A DNA stretch of 64,000 bases from Methanoculleus taiwanensis (GTDB taxonomy: Archaea > Halobacteriota > Methanomicrobia > Methanomicrobiales > Methanoculleaceae), in contig NZ_LHQS01000001.1 in assembly GCF_004102725.1 (NCBI RefSeq), positions 124,001 through 188,000 of the forward strand, given 5' to 3'. Below the pieces are notes generated by a model. It made no database searches. It was given only the letters and a program-made list of their open reading frames with translations, and had not been told where the DNA came from. The translations under genes were made by a program, and so were the position numbers. Each line of letters begins with the position of its first letter. Position 1 is the first letter of the stretch. This document shows positions 9,619-18,081 of the stretch, piece by piece.

Positions 9619-10236
9619 TCAGGGCTTCCTGATCTCGACCCACCATCCCGCTTCTTCTTTCCGGATGCAGTACTGAGCGACACCGCTCTTTTCAAGGTCC
9701 TCCAGCAGGAGGGACTCCGGCAGGCTGCCGCTCCGGCGCCGTATATCCTCGTCCCAGTGCGGGTTTCGCCTCCGCATCTCTGTGAAGATCTGCTCGCGGA
9801 GCGGCGCGGATCCGAAGCTCCCGCCGATATAGGCGACGCCGCCGGGGGAGAGCAGCCGCTCGATCTCGGCGAATGCGCAGGAACGGTCGTCCCAGAAGAA
9901 GAGTGAGCCCCTGCTGACCGCAAGGGCGATGCTGCCGGACGCTACCGGCATCCGGTGCACGTCGGCGACGATCGGGTCGATGAATGAGCCGACGTGGCTT
10001 TCGGCAGCGTTTTCCCGGGCGAAGAGCGCCATCGCCGGGTCGGCATCGAGCGCGATGCAGGGTCGGCCGGCCTCCCGGGCAAGAGCGATGGCGAGGAGCC
10101 CCGGGCCGCTGCCGATGTCCATACAGCGACCGCTCTGTATCCCCGACCAGTCAAGAAGGCGGCGGGCGATGACGGGGTAGATAGGGGCGAAGACTTCCCG
10201 GGCAATCCGGTTGAAGCCTGCGGCACTCTTCCGCAT
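9619..10236 (-). CDS. Class I SAM-dependent methyltransferase, substrate unknown
   Basis: This 205-residue protein has the SAM-binding motif I MDIGSGPGLLAIAL at about residues 39-52. Motif II is an acidic ALDAD, and motif IV-like IVADVHRMPVASGSIALAVSRGSL follows, as in UbiE/type 11 methyltransferases. It starts 9 nt after the rpoL stop, so the two form a probable operon. The substrate is not predictable; a small-molecule target is more likely than RNA given the absence of an RNA-binding domain. Confidence 0.85.
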   Translation of the reverse strand: MRKSAAGFNRIAREVFAPIYPVIARRLLDWSGIQSGRCMDIGSGPGLLAIALAREAGRPCIALDADPAMALFARENAAESHVGSFIDPIVADVHRMPVASGSIALAVSRGSLFFWDDRSCAFAEIERLLSPGGVAYIGGSFGSAPLREQIFTEMRRRNPHWDEDIRRRSGSLPESLLLEDLEKSGVAQYCIRKEEAGWWVEIRKP

Positions 10237-10245
10237 CGGCCCGGG

Positions 10246-10530
10246 TTACTCGGCGTTGATCCCTGCGAGCTCGCGGAGCAGTCCGGCGGCGTAGCTGGAG
10301 AGCCTCTTTGCAGCATCCTGCACCGCATCGAGCGGAGCGCGGTCGCCCTTTGTAGTGACGATCAGCTCAGGGTCGGAGAACTTGAACGGCTGTTTGTACT
10401 GCGCCACGTCCACGGCGGGGTCTTTCAGCAGCTCGTCGGCAAGAGCATTCATATAGGTGTTGCCTTCGCCTTCGAAGAGAATCCGCGCCTTCTTCTCCTC
10501 AAGCTCCAGGACTTTGATCTTAATGGCCAT
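10246..10530 (-). CDS. rpoL: DNA-directed RNA polymerase subunit L (Rpo11)
   Basis: RpoL dimerises with RpoD to form the alpha-like assembly platform of archaeal RNA polymerase. The 94-residue length and the segments KVLELEEKKARILFEGEGNT and YKQPFKFSDPELIVTTKG are characteristic. ATG 10530 has AGGA 5 nt upstream and a TATA-like box (minus-strand CTTATATGCC, about 10557-10567). It is the first gene of a two-gene unit with the methyltransferase. Confidence 0.94.
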   Translation of the reverse strand: MAIKIKVLELEEKKARILFEGEGNTYMNALADELLKDPAVDVAQYKQPFKFSDPELIVTTKGDRAPLDAVQDAAKRLSSYAAGLLRELAGINAE

Positions 10531-10604
10531 ATCTTCCTAGGTGTGGGAGCAGAAATGGCATATAAGTATGGGTCGCAGAGCCACAGTCCCTGCCGGCCGA
10601 CGCC

Positions 10605-11324
10605 CTACCACCGGAAACATTCCATATCGTACCCCGCCTTCGGCATCCCGAACGGCACCATGTGGCTCATGTGGACGACCCGGTAGTCCCGGGCACCGAC
10701 CGACTCCGCGAGCCCAACGGCATCGGCGTAGTTCATGTGCTTGTGGATCGAGTAGCCAGCAGGGGCGATGCCGTCGATGAGGAGGAGGTCTACGCCGCAG
10801 AGGAGGTCGCGGCTCTTCTCCGGAATATCGAGCCTTGTATCGGAGGTGTAGGCAATCCGGGTGCCATCGTGCTCGAGAAGGATGCCGGCGGTGTAGACCG
10901 GCGGGTGGTTGACGGGAAAAAAGGTGCACGAAACGCCGAAGAGGTCGAAGGGGGTGTACGCCTCGACGGGATGCGGCGGAAGCGGGAGGAAGTGGAAAAA
11001 CTGCAGGCAGTACTCCATCACCGGCGGGGGAGCGTAGACGGGCGGCATCTCCTGCACCCGGTAGAACTCGCCGTAGCCGACGAAGTGATCGTAATGGCCG
11101 TGCGTCCAGAGAACCGCGTCGATGTGAGGGGAGCAGGCACGCAGGAGCTGCTGACGAAGGTCCGGCGACGAATCGATGAGGATATGCCTCCCCCCGGCCT
11201 CGAGAAGCAGCGACGTCCGGAGGCGCGTCCTCCCCGATGCGGCGGCCGCACGGCAGGTTTCGCAGCCACACCCGATCTTCGGTGTCCCGATCGCATCACC
11301 GGTGCCGAGGAGCGTGAGGATCAT
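10605..11324 (-). CDS. MBL-fold metallo-hydrolase, PhnP-like
   Basis: This 239-residue zinc hydrolase begins MILTLLGTGDAIGTP and carries CGCETCR, typical of the PhnP/RNase Z-like branch. The metal-binding motif is THGHYDHF at about residues 94-101, followed by the downstream histidines and SDTRLD. ATG 11324 overlaps the stop of the upstream AAA ATPase by four bases (ATGA), so the two are translationally coupled. PhnP relatives hydrolyse cyclic phosphate diesters, but here the substrate is unknown. Confidence 0.85.
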   Translation of the reverse strand: MILTLLGTGDAIGTPKIGCGCETCRAAAASGRTRLRTSLLLEAGGRHILIDSSPDLRQQLLRACSPHIDAVLWTHGHYDHFVGYGEFYRVQEMPPVYAPPPVMEYCLQFFHFLPLPPHPVEAYTPFDLFGVSCTFFPVNHPPVYTAGILLEHDGTRIAYTSDTRLDIPEKSRDLLCGVDLLLIDGIAPAGYSIHKHMNYADAVGLAESVGARDYRVVHMSHMVPFGMPKAGYDMECFRW

Positions 11325-12619
11325 ACGTACGCCGAGCCGGTGCCCCGGATCACGTTCCGTTCCTCGACCCGGAGCAGCCCCTGCTCGATATCGACAGGCT
11401 CGATCCGGCGGCGGTGCTCCATCAATGCGGAGATGATCGCTTCTTTCATCATCATCCGCAGGTCGGAGCCCGAGAAACCCTCCGTCCGTGCGGCGAGATC
11501 CGAAAAGTCGCAGGTACAGTCGACGGAGGAACCGACCTTCTCGAGGATCTGCCGGCGCATCTCCTCGTCGGGGAGCGGAAACTCGACGATCTCGTCGAAC
11601 CGCCGCCACGCCGCCTCGTCAAGCAGCCGGGGGTGGTTCGTCGCCCCGATCAGGAGAACGCCGTTCTTCACGAAACTGATCTGGTCGATGTTCTTGAGGA
11701 GCATATTGACCGCCCGCTTCATGGCGCCATGGTCGTCGGATACACGGGTCTTTGCAACGAAGTCGAACTCGTCGATGAAGAGGATGCAGGGCGAGAGTTT
11801 CTTTGCGAGTTCGAAGATCCGGTCGATGTTCTTCGAGGTCTCGCCGAGGTACTGGGAGGTGACCATGGCAAGCCTGACCTCGAGGAGGGGCATGTGGAGC
11901 TCGCGGGACATCGCGAGCGCGAGGCTCGTCTTCCCGGTGCCGGGCGGGCCGACGAAGAGGAGCCTGCCGAACTCGTAGATCCCCCGGGCTTTGAGGAAGT
12001 CCCGGTTCTCAAGGGCGATGCCGATCTTCTGGATGGCCTCCTCCTGCCGGGGGGTGCAGACCAATCTGTCGATGGAGAACTCGATCTCGTCGGGGGCGTT
12101 GATGATGATGAGGTCGCGCGCCTCACGCATCTCCTCGCTCTCCCCGACGACCCGGGAGACACGGGCATCCAAGTACTCCTTTGTATCCTCGAACCGGAAG
12201 TTTCTCCCCCGGACGTCCTTGTAGCTGACTGATACCGAGTCTTTTCCCTCAAAGAAGTATGCAAGAACCGGATTCTTCTCGATGAGAGAGGCCCCCCCCT
12301 TCTTGACAAACCAGGCAGCCGCGGGGTCGAGCGAGGTGATGGAGAGACGCTGCCCGAACTCTTCGTACCCGACGAACGGGTTCTTCCGGATCGCCGTGGT
12401 AGCGGCATCGTCGCTGTCAAAGACCTTCCGGATCGCCCCTTCGCTCACGAGCAGGGGGCGCTTGACCTCCGGGCTCCCTCCGCTGCCGGCACCGAAAAAT
12501 TTCCGGCTCCGCGGGTTTAGATCGTTTATGTCGAGATCCTGGTTTTTATTGAAGATCTCCGCCGTGAGCAGAATCTCCATGATACCAAGGACGTCGCTGC
12601 TTCCCTCTTGACTTGACAT
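11321..12619 (-). CDS. AAA-type ATPase, CDC48/proteasome-like
   Basis: This 432-residue protein has one AAA domain after an N-terminal region of about 190 residues without a clear family match. Walker A is GPPGTGKT (about residue 227), Walker B ILFIDEFD, and the sensor/second region of homology GATNHPRLLDEAAWRRFDE. The C-terminus has the helical lid. A TATA-like CCATATATTCG (about 12632-12642) precedes ATG 12619 at leaderless spacing. It is coupled to the metallo-hydrolase. The architecture is common in methanogens; its remodelling target is unknown. Confidence 0.85.
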   Translation of the reverse strand: MSSQEGSSDVLGIMEILLTAEIFNKNQDLDINDLNPRSRKFFGAGSGGSPEVKRPLLVSEGAIRKVFDSDDAATTAIRKNPFVGYEEFGQRLSITSLDPAAAWFVKKGGASLIEKNPVLAYFFEGKDSVSVSYKDVRGRNFRFEDTKEYLDARVSRVVGESEEMREARDLIIINAPDEIEFSIDRLVCTPRQEEAIQKIGIALENRDFLKARGIYEFGRLLFVGPPGTGKTSLALAMSRELHMPLLEVRLAMVTSQYLGETSKNIDRIFELAKKLSPCILFIDEFDFVAKTRVSDDHGAMKRAVNMLLKNIDQISFVKNGVLLIGATNHPRLLDEAAWRRFDEIVEFPLPDEEMRRQILEKVGSSVDCTCDFSDLAARTEGFSGSDLRMMMKEAIISALMEHRRRIEPVDIEQGLLRVEERNVIRGTGSAYV

Positions 12620-12662
12620 AGGTCTGAACGAATATATGGGCGCGCGGGATCGATAAGGGTAG

Positions 12663-13538
12663 CTACCGGGTGGTGACGGTGCATCCGTCTTCGGTGACGA
12701 TCAGGGTATGCTCCGCCTGCGAGACGAACGAACCGGCTACGTCGTGCAGCACCGGGTAGGACTGGAGCGTCTGCGATCGCACAAGGCTCGCAAGGCCGAT
12801 ATCGACCTTATCCACGTGCACCCAGCGACGGGCGAACGGGAGGCCGCGGGACGACCTCGCCACCTCGAGGATGCGTTTTGCCGAGGGGAGACGGGCAGGT
12901 TTCGTCGATGTCTGCCGGAAGATCTCCGCCCGCGCGCGTTCGGTGACCCGGCCGCTCCCGGTCGTGGCGAACGGCTCGATGGCGACGACCATTCCCTCTT
13001 CAAGGACAGGGCCGCCGGTGGTGGCGATGTTCGGGATGTTCGAACCTGCGTGGAGGTCGTAGCGCCCGAGACCGTGGCCGGTGAGGTTTGCAACCGGCTT
13101 ATAGCCAAGCGCCTCGATCTCGCGCTGGATCGCAGCACCGATCTCACCGGCTGTAATGCCTGGCCGTACCGTCGCGATTGCCGCATCGAGAGCGTTTCTG
13201 GACGCGGCAACGAGTGATGCGTGGTCGCCGAGATCGACGGTCATGGCCGTGTCGGCTATGTAACCGTCGAAGTGCACCCCGAGATCGACCTTGACGAGGT
13301 CGCCTCTGGCGAAGACCCGCTCGTCCCCCGGCGCGGCGGTGTCGTGGGCGGCGTCCTCGTTGAAGGAGACGTTCAGGGGGAATGCAAGCGCTCCCCCCTC
13401 CTCGATCACCATCCCCTCGACACGCTCCACCATCTCAAGGAGCCCGGCTCCTTCGCGCACCCGCTCCGCACCGTACCGGAGCGCTCTCGCTGCCAGCGCC
13501 CCCGCCTCTCTGTACAGGTCATATTCCTCGTTCTTCAT
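12663..13538 (-). CDS. map: Methionine aminopeptidase, type II
   Basis: Map removes the initiator methionine from nascent proteins. At 291 residues it is the archaeal type II enzyme. Metal ligands appear in VDLGVHFDGYIADTAMTVD, in LTGHGLGRYDLHAG, in AIEPFATTG and in the C-terminal SQAEHTLIV. Start ATG 13538 overlaps the stop of the M24 peptidase gene by four bases, so the two peptidases are translationally coupled. Confidence 0.94.
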   Translation of the reverse strand: MKNEEYDLYREAGALAARALRYGAERVREGAGLLEMVERVEGMVIEEGGALAFPLNVSFNEDAAHDTAAPGDERVFARGDLVKVDLGVHFDGYIADTAMTVDLGDHASLVAASRNALDAAIATVRPGITAGEIGAAIQREIEALGYKPVANLTGHGLGRYDLHAGSNIPNIATTGGPVLEEGMVVAIEPFATTGSGRVTERARAEIFRQTSTKPARLPSAKRILEVARSSRGLPFARRWVHVDKVDIGLASLVRSQTLQSYPVLHDVAGSFVSQAEHTLIVTEDGCTVTTR

Positions 13539-14662
13539 AGTATAAGCTCCATTGGGTACTGCGTGAACCGGTCAAAGCCATCAGGGCTCACCGCCCCCAT
13601 ATCCTCGAGGCGGACGCCGCCAACCCCTTTGTAGTAGAGGCCGGGTTCGATCGTCACCACGTTGCCGGCGACGAGCGTTTCACCCACAGGCCCGAGAGAG
13701 GGCTGCTCGTGGACGTCGAGCCCGACACCGTGGCCGAGGCTGTGGACGAAACCCTGGGTGTCGGTCGCATACCCGCGTTCGCGGAAAAACTCGACGACCC
13801 GCTGGTAGAGGTCACCGCCACCGGCGCCGGGGCGAACCAGGGACGACGCCATCTCGTGGGCGTCACGCACCGCCTCGTACATCTCGCGGATCTCGACCGA
13901 CGGCTCGCCCCATACCACCGTCCGGGTCATATCGGCGTGGTACCCGCTCTTTTCGTCCTGTGGAAAGATATCGATGACGATCGGCTCGCCGGCAAGGAGC
14001 GGCCCGCTCCCGGTATGGTGGGGGAGGGCGGTGTCGGCGCCGCAGGCGACGATCGTCTCCTTCGCGCTGCACCCGAACCCGAAGAGCAGGCTGTGCATCT
14101 CGCCCCGGACCCGCTCGGAGGTGAGCGGTTCGCCGCCGCGATGGAGGACGCCGTCGACCGGCCGAGCTCCCCGGATGAGCGCGATCGCCCGATCCATCGC
14201 CGCCTCGGTGGCACGCTGCACCGACCGGATCCGCTCAAGCTCCTCCGGCGATTTGACCGCACGCATCGCCTCGACCGTCCCGGCATCGAGGATAACCGGC
14301 ACCGAGACCTCAAGCGCCCGGGCAAGACCGAGCGGGAACCGCTCGGGGACCAGCACCGCCCCGCCCGAGAGACCGGCGATCATGCGGGCGGTCGCCTCCG
14401 TCCGGCTCGCCCCATCCTTGAGATACTCGAAGAATCCCGCGTCGGACCGGGTGAGGACCGCGGCGCCGGATTCGCGCACCGCCCGCTCGTACTCCATCTG
14501 CGGCACGATCAGCATCCCCCGCTCACCGGGCTTTTTGATGAAGACCACCGGGTCGGTCGTCGTAAACCGGGTCAGGTAGCGCATGTTCGCATCCGCCGAA
14601 GGTCCGTACGCGACGTATGCGCACGCCCCCGCGTCTCTGATCGCCGTATCCAGCATAGTCAT
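13535..14662 (-). CDS. M24-family aminopeptidase / Xaa-Pro peptidase
   Basis: This 375-residue 'pita-bread' peptidase probably cleaves Xaa-Pro bonds. The N-terminal creatinase-like domain is followed by the catalytic domain with IDIFPQDEKSGYHADMTRT, HSLGHGVGLDVHE and TIEPGLYYKGVGGVRLED, which contain the dinuclear metal ligands. ATG 14662 (MTMLDTAIRD) is preferred over an upstream ATG at 14734; ATG 14656 is also possible. The upstream neighbour diverges, so the promoter must lie in the short 14663-14718 gap. Confidence 0.88.
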   Translation of the reverse strand: MTMLDTAIRDAGACAYVAYGPSADANMRYLTRFTTTDPVVFIKKPGERGMLIVPQMEYERAVRESGAAVLTRSDAGFFEYLKDGASRTEATARMIAGLSGGAVLVPERFPLGLARALEVSVPVILDAGTVEAMRAVKSPEELERIRSVQRATEAAMDRAIALIRGARPVDGVLHRGGEPLTSERVRGEMHSLLFGFGCSAKETIVACGADTALPHHTGSGPLLAGEPIVIDIFPQDEKSGYHADMTRTVVWGEPSVEIREMYEAVRDAHEMASSLVRPGAGGGDLYQRVVEFFRERGYATDTQGFVHSLGHGVGLDVHEQPSLGPVGETLVAGNVVTIEPGLYYKGVGGVRLEDMGAVSPDGFDRFTQYPMELIL

Positions 14663-14718
14663 CCCATTCTCTCTTCCGGTGAAACCACAAGTACTTTTAC
14701 CATCATGTTCAAGTATGA

Positions 14719-14952
14719 ATGATGGATGAGGCAACCAAACAGGTCTTCAAAGGGAAGTTCATCGTCCTGACGGTGATCCTGAATATTATCATCCTCTGTG
14801 TTGCGATGGGCGCCTTTATACTCTTCCGGTACTCGTCGAGCACCACGGCGATCGCCATTGCCGTCGTACTGCTCGCCATCGCGCTGGTTTCGTCGCTCTC
14901 GTTCCGGAAACGCTACGGGGCAACGAAACTCTGGCTCGACGAGCACGCATAA
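14719..14952 (+). CDS. Small membrane protein, two TM segments
   Basis: This 77-residue protein has two hydrophobic helices: FIVLTVILNIIILCVAMGAF at residues 13-32 and a second from about 43 to 60. A basic and aromatic C-terminus follows. I do not recognise the family. It starts at ATG 14719 (ATG 14722 is an alternative) and is followed 9 nt later by a winged-helix gene, so the pair is likely one transcript. Related small proteins often sit beside such regulators, but no function can be assigned. Confidence 0.65.
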   Translation: MMDEATKQVFKGKFIVLTVILNIIILCVAMGAFILFRYSSSTTAIAIAVVLLAIALVSSLSFRKRYGATKLWLDEHA

Positions 14953-14961
14953 CGGGAAGAC

Positions 14962-15297
14962 ATGAGGGAGAACGACAGCAGCGGGAGTCCGGCAGGCATG
15001 CTTGAGAAACTGAAGTCCGAGATAGAACTCGTAACCCGGCACCTGCAGGTGATACGGGCGGTCGCCGAGCACCAGCCGATCGGGATTATGAAGCTCTCGG
15101 ACATCCTCGATCTCCCGTACCACCGGGTGCGCTACTCACTGCGTATCCTTGAGCAGGAAGGCTACCTCCGCGCGTCGCCGGCAGGAGCGGTGGCGACTCC
15201 ACGCGCCGAAGAGCTGATCCGGGCTCTGGACGGTCAGGTCGACGAGCTCATCGGGCTCCTGCAGACCCTCAAGGAAGATAATTCCCGTAATCTTTAA
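14962..15297 (+). CDS. Winged-helix transcriptional regulator with coiled coil
   Basis: This 111-residue protein begins with a short polar stretch and a probable coiled-coil helix (MLEKLKSEIELVTRHLQVI). A winged helix follows (HQPIGIMKLSDILDLPYHRVRYSLRILEQEGYLR), with the recognition helix at about residues 52-67. The C-terminal helix (LIRALDGQVDELIGLLQTL) suggests dimerisation. It probably regulates its own operon, but no operator is evident. Confidence 0.75.
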   Translation: MRENDSSGSPAGMLEKLKSEIELVTRHLQVIRAVAEHQPIGIMKLSDILDLPYHRVRYSLRILEQEGYLRASPAGAVATPRAEELIRALDGQVDELIGLLQTLKEDNSRNL

Positions 15298-15334
15298 TAG
15301 GATTGCCGCAGACCTTAATAGAGCACTTTGTTGT

Positions 15335-15407
15335 GCCGCCATAACTCAGTTGGTAGAGTGGCTGGCTGTTAACCAGCATGTCACAGGTTCGAGTCCTGTT
15401 GGCGGCG
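15335..15407 (+). tRNA. tRNA-Asn (anticodon GTT)
   Basis: A complete 73-nt cloverleaf is present. The acceptor stem GCCGCCA pairs with TGGCGGC, the D stem is ACTC/GAGT, and the anticodon stem is GCTGG/CCAGC around loop CTGTTAA, which gives anticodon GTT. The T stem is ACAGG/CCTGT with TTCGAGT, and the discriminator is G. CCA is not encoded. TATA-like sequences lie upstream near 15291-15321. Confidence 0.97.
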
Positions 15408-15522
15408 TCCCGGAGTCGGATTCGATTCCTTTGCTTATTTTGTGTATATGTCCCTGACGACCTTCCGTGTCCGGCGTAGCCTGGCCGCACCCGGAAGGCT
15501 ATGAGGAGGCTCTGCTCCCCGG

Positions 15523-16560
15523 TCAGAGTTTCGGGACCGTGCATTCGGAGCAGAGCGGTATGGCCTGCCCGGAGAGCTTCGCTCTGCGGAAAGCCACGTA
15601 CTTTTCACCGTTCCAGATCTCTGAAAAGTTCTCTTTCAGAATATTGCCGAAATTGAACTTCTCAGGGTCCGGATAGCACGAACAGGGCACCACATATCCA
15701 TCGACGGTGATATAGCAGGACCTGAAGGCGTTTCTGCAGAGCCGCACGTCCCCGTGCAGATACGGGGGAATATCAGTACCGATAGCTCCCCCATTCCGCA
15801 GGCCGAACCACTCAAACGGGATTCCATACTCTGTAGCCCGTCGTGCCGCCTCACGCAGAACGGTTCTGGTGCTCTCCGGATTCTCGCTCAACTTCAGGCC
15901 GGTCATGCGCTGATCCAGCGCGTCTTCCCCAAAGATTAAGGCCTCCTGGGCAAAGACGTGACCGATCCCCCACTCGTGCGCCGTCGTAACAACATCCGGG
16001 AGATCGTGAATATTCTCAGTCGTCCCCGTGAACAAAAATGAGAGCCGTGGTTTCCCGGGCTCCCGCCGATGCTCCACCAAAGTCTGCACGCTCCTACGGA
16101 TTGTGTCAAAGCAAGAGCCCCTCCGGATCCTCTCAAAGGTGGAGGGAGAAGATGAATCGAAGGATACCGTCACCGAATCTATCCCGGATGCAACCAGCTG
16201 ACGAGCAACGGATTCATCGATAAGCATGGCATTCGTTGTTGTCCCGACGGCGATGCCGCGGCCTGTACAGTAGTGCACCATTTGCAAGAGATCCCTGCAG
16301 AGGAGCGGTTCCCCGATGCCCTGGAGATGGATTCGCTTCAGATAGGGAAACTGCTCTACAATCTTCACAAAATCTGAAAACAGTAAGTCCATTCCTCCTC
16401 TGCTCCAGACAGAGTGCTCACAGAAGGGGCAGGAGAGATTGCACCGGGTTGTGGGTTCAATCTGAATGGTATCCGGTTGTGAAACCAGTCGTGTAAGCCC
16501 AAGTATCTGTTCGACCCTCCGGAGGAGGAGGTTGGTGAGATATGGTAATCGTCCATACAA
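15523..16560 (-). CDS. Radical SAM protein with SPASM-type C-terminus
   Basis: This 345-residue protein has the radical SAM cluster motif CNLSCPFC near residue 39. HLQGIGEPLLC marks the SAM-contact strand. The cysteine-rich C-terminus (CRNAFRSCYITVDGYVVPCSCYPD ending in CSECTVPKL) resembles a SPASM auxiliary-cluster domain. The frame opens with TTG 16560; the start is uncertain. It lies beside tRNA-Asn and is visibly less GC-rich than its neighbours, which hints at acquisition. No peptide substrate gene is recognisable nearby. Confidence 0.8.
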   Translation of the reverse strand: MYGRLPYLTNLLLRRVEQILGLTRLVSQPDTIQIEPTTRCNLSCPFCEHSVWSRGGMDLLFSDFVKIVEQFPYLKRIHLQGIGEPLLCRDLLQMVHYCTGRGIAVGTTTNAMLIDESVARQLVASGIDSVTVSFDSSSPSTFERIRRGSCFDTIRRSVQTLVEHRREPGKPRLSFLFTGTTENIHDLPDVVTTAHEWGIGHVFAQEALIFGEDALDQRMTGLKLSENPESTRTVLREAARRATEYGIPFEWFGLRNGGAIGTDIPPYLHGDVRLCRNAFRSCYITVDGYVVPCSCYPDPEKFNFGNILKENFSEIWNGEKYVAFRRAKLSGQAIPLCSECTVPKL

Positions 16561-16648
16561 AGCCAGACCCCCGGTGCTCCCAGTAGACCTGGCTAAGAGA
16601 CATATACTTTCCGATCACGCAAGCGGCACCCTGAGGGGGCAGGAGGTG

Positions 16649-17275
16649 CTACCGCCCTGACGCACGCTCTTCGTAGCAGGGGATGCAGACCCGCTCGCCG
16701 TCGAGGGTGCGCATCTTCGCATCGGCGACCGACTCCCCGCAGCAGGCGCAGGCGACTGAGGCGAAGATCCGCGCCGTCTGCGGTGGCTCGACCGATACCT
16801 CCCGGACGGCGACGACGCTCTCCTCGGGCAGGGTGAGGAGCCGCTCTGTCACCACCTGCATCAGTTCGTAGAACCGACGCCGCTCCTCATCGGCCGCACC
16901 GCCGGAGAAGACCTTCCCCCGCAGGTCGTCCATCTCGGACTTCTCCGGGATATCCGGATTGCAGACCAGGACGCGGACAGCCCGGCCGCTCTCCCGACTG
17001 ATGAAGGTGAAGACGTGCTTCCCGTAATCCCTGATAATCAGGTTGCCTTTGCCAGCGGTGCAGCCGGTGACCATCTGAATGCCGTCCACGCCGCAAGCGT
17101 CCGTCTCCGCGATCGCTACCAGTTCCTCATCATACGGCCTTTCGACCCCGAGCGCCTTCATCGCGGCAAGGGATGCCCGGTAGCCGGTGGCAAGGCCGGG
17201 ACAGGCATGGCCGTGGAACCGGATGAGGTCTTCAAACGACGCATATCTGTTTTCGTGTGCATTATCTGCTTCCAT
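16649..17275 (-). CDS. FmdE-like protein with C-terminal zinc finger
   Basis: This 208-residue protein belongs to the family named after formylmethanofuran dehydrogenase subunit E. The FmdE domain has FHGHACPGLATGYRASLAAM at about residues 19-38, and ETDACGVDGIQMVTGCTAGKGNL supplies conserved cysteines. A short zinc finger (CACCGESV...CIPCYEE) closes the protein. FmdE-family proteins are linked to molybdenum or tungsten enzymes, but the standalone form has no settled role. It lies next to a three-gene type II ABC importer with the same orientation, which suggests metal or metal-complex handling (inference). Confidence 0.85.
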   Translation of the reverse strand: MEADNAHENRYASFEDLIRFHGHACPGLATGYRASLAAMKALGVERPYDEELVAIAETDACGVDGIQMVTGCTAGKGNLIIRDYGKHVFTFISRESGRAVRVLVCNPDIPEKSEMDDLRGKVFSGGAADEERRRFYELMQVVTERLLTLPEESVVAVREVSVEPPQTARIFASVACACCGESVADAKMRTLDGERVCIPCYEERASGR

Positions 17276-17313
17276 ACTGAATCATCTCGTTACTACTGGT
17301 ACTATTCTGATAG

Positions 17314-18081
17314 TCAATCAACGCTACACCGCTCGGGCACGACGCACCGCATACCCCCAAGCTCTCCGATGATCACCGGAAGTCCGTAGACCTCGTTGAT
17401 AACCTCCGCAGTGACATCCTCCTGGCCGCCGTGGAGGTGGACTCTGCCATCCTTCATGAAGATGAACCGGTCGGCAAACCGGAGAGCCTGGTTCAAGTCG
17501 TGCATCGTCATCACCGCCGCGATATTGTGCTGCCGGACGATCTGGACGATCGTCGCGAGGATCTCCACCTGATTCTTCATGTCAAGGCTGCTCGTCGGTT
17601 CGTCGAGGAGCAGAACCTTCGGCTCCTGGACGAGCGCCCGGGCGATGGCGACCTTCTGGAGTTCGCCGCCGCTCATCTCATCGATATACGAGAGGCGGAG
17701 ATGCTCCATCGAAAGCCGCTTGAAGGCGGCATCCACGATAGCGAGGTCCTGCTCGGCGAGGTTCCACCCGATATGCGGACGCCTGCCGAGAAGCACCGCA
17801 TCGAACGCGGTCAGTCTGCCGGTCTCGACACGCTGGGGGACGTAACCGACCCGGCGGGCGATCTCCATCGTATCGAGGCCGAGCAGGTTCTCGCCGTCGA
17901 GGAGAACCGACCCGCTCTTCGGGCGGAGGATCCGGTTTAAGCACTTGAGGAGCGTCGTCTTTCCGACGCCGTTCGGGCCGAGGACGGCAACGGTCTGTCC
18001 CGGTTCGATAGTGAACGCGATCTCGTGGAGTACAGCCCGATTCTGATAGAGGAAGCGGAGCTCCTCGACGGAGAGGATCAT
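17314..18081 (-). CDS. ABC transporter ATP-binding protein, FecE/BtuD type
   Basis: This is the 255-residue ATPase of a BtuCD/FecCDE-type importer. It has Walker A GPNGVGKTT near residue 33, the signature MSGGELQKVAIARAL, Walker B VLLLDEPTSSLD and the switch histidine in MTMHDLNQ. ATG 18081 overlaps the permease stop by four bases, so the two are translationally coupled. The cargo may be an iron or cobalamin complex or a molybdate/tungstate-like oxyanion (compare the MolBCA type); sequence alone does not decide. Confidence 0.92.
   Translation of the reverse strand: MILSVEELRFLYQNRAVLHEIAFTIEPGQTVAVLGPNGVGKTTLLKCLNRILRPKSGSVLLDGENLLGLDTMEIARRVGYVPQRVETGRLTAFDAVLLGRRPHIGWNLAEQDLAIVDAAFKRLSMEHLRLSYIDEMSGGELQKVAIARALVQEPKVLLLDEPTSSLDMKNQVEILATIVQIVRQHNIAAVMTMHDLNQALRFADRFIFMKDGRVHLHGGQEDVTAEVINEVYGLPVIIGELGGMRCVVPERCSVD

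Noticed and set aside
15523-16560. The tRNA-Asn as a prophage or island attachment site
   Set aside because: The neighbouring radical SAM gene hints at acquisition, but no integrase or repeated tRNA 3' end was found in the window.
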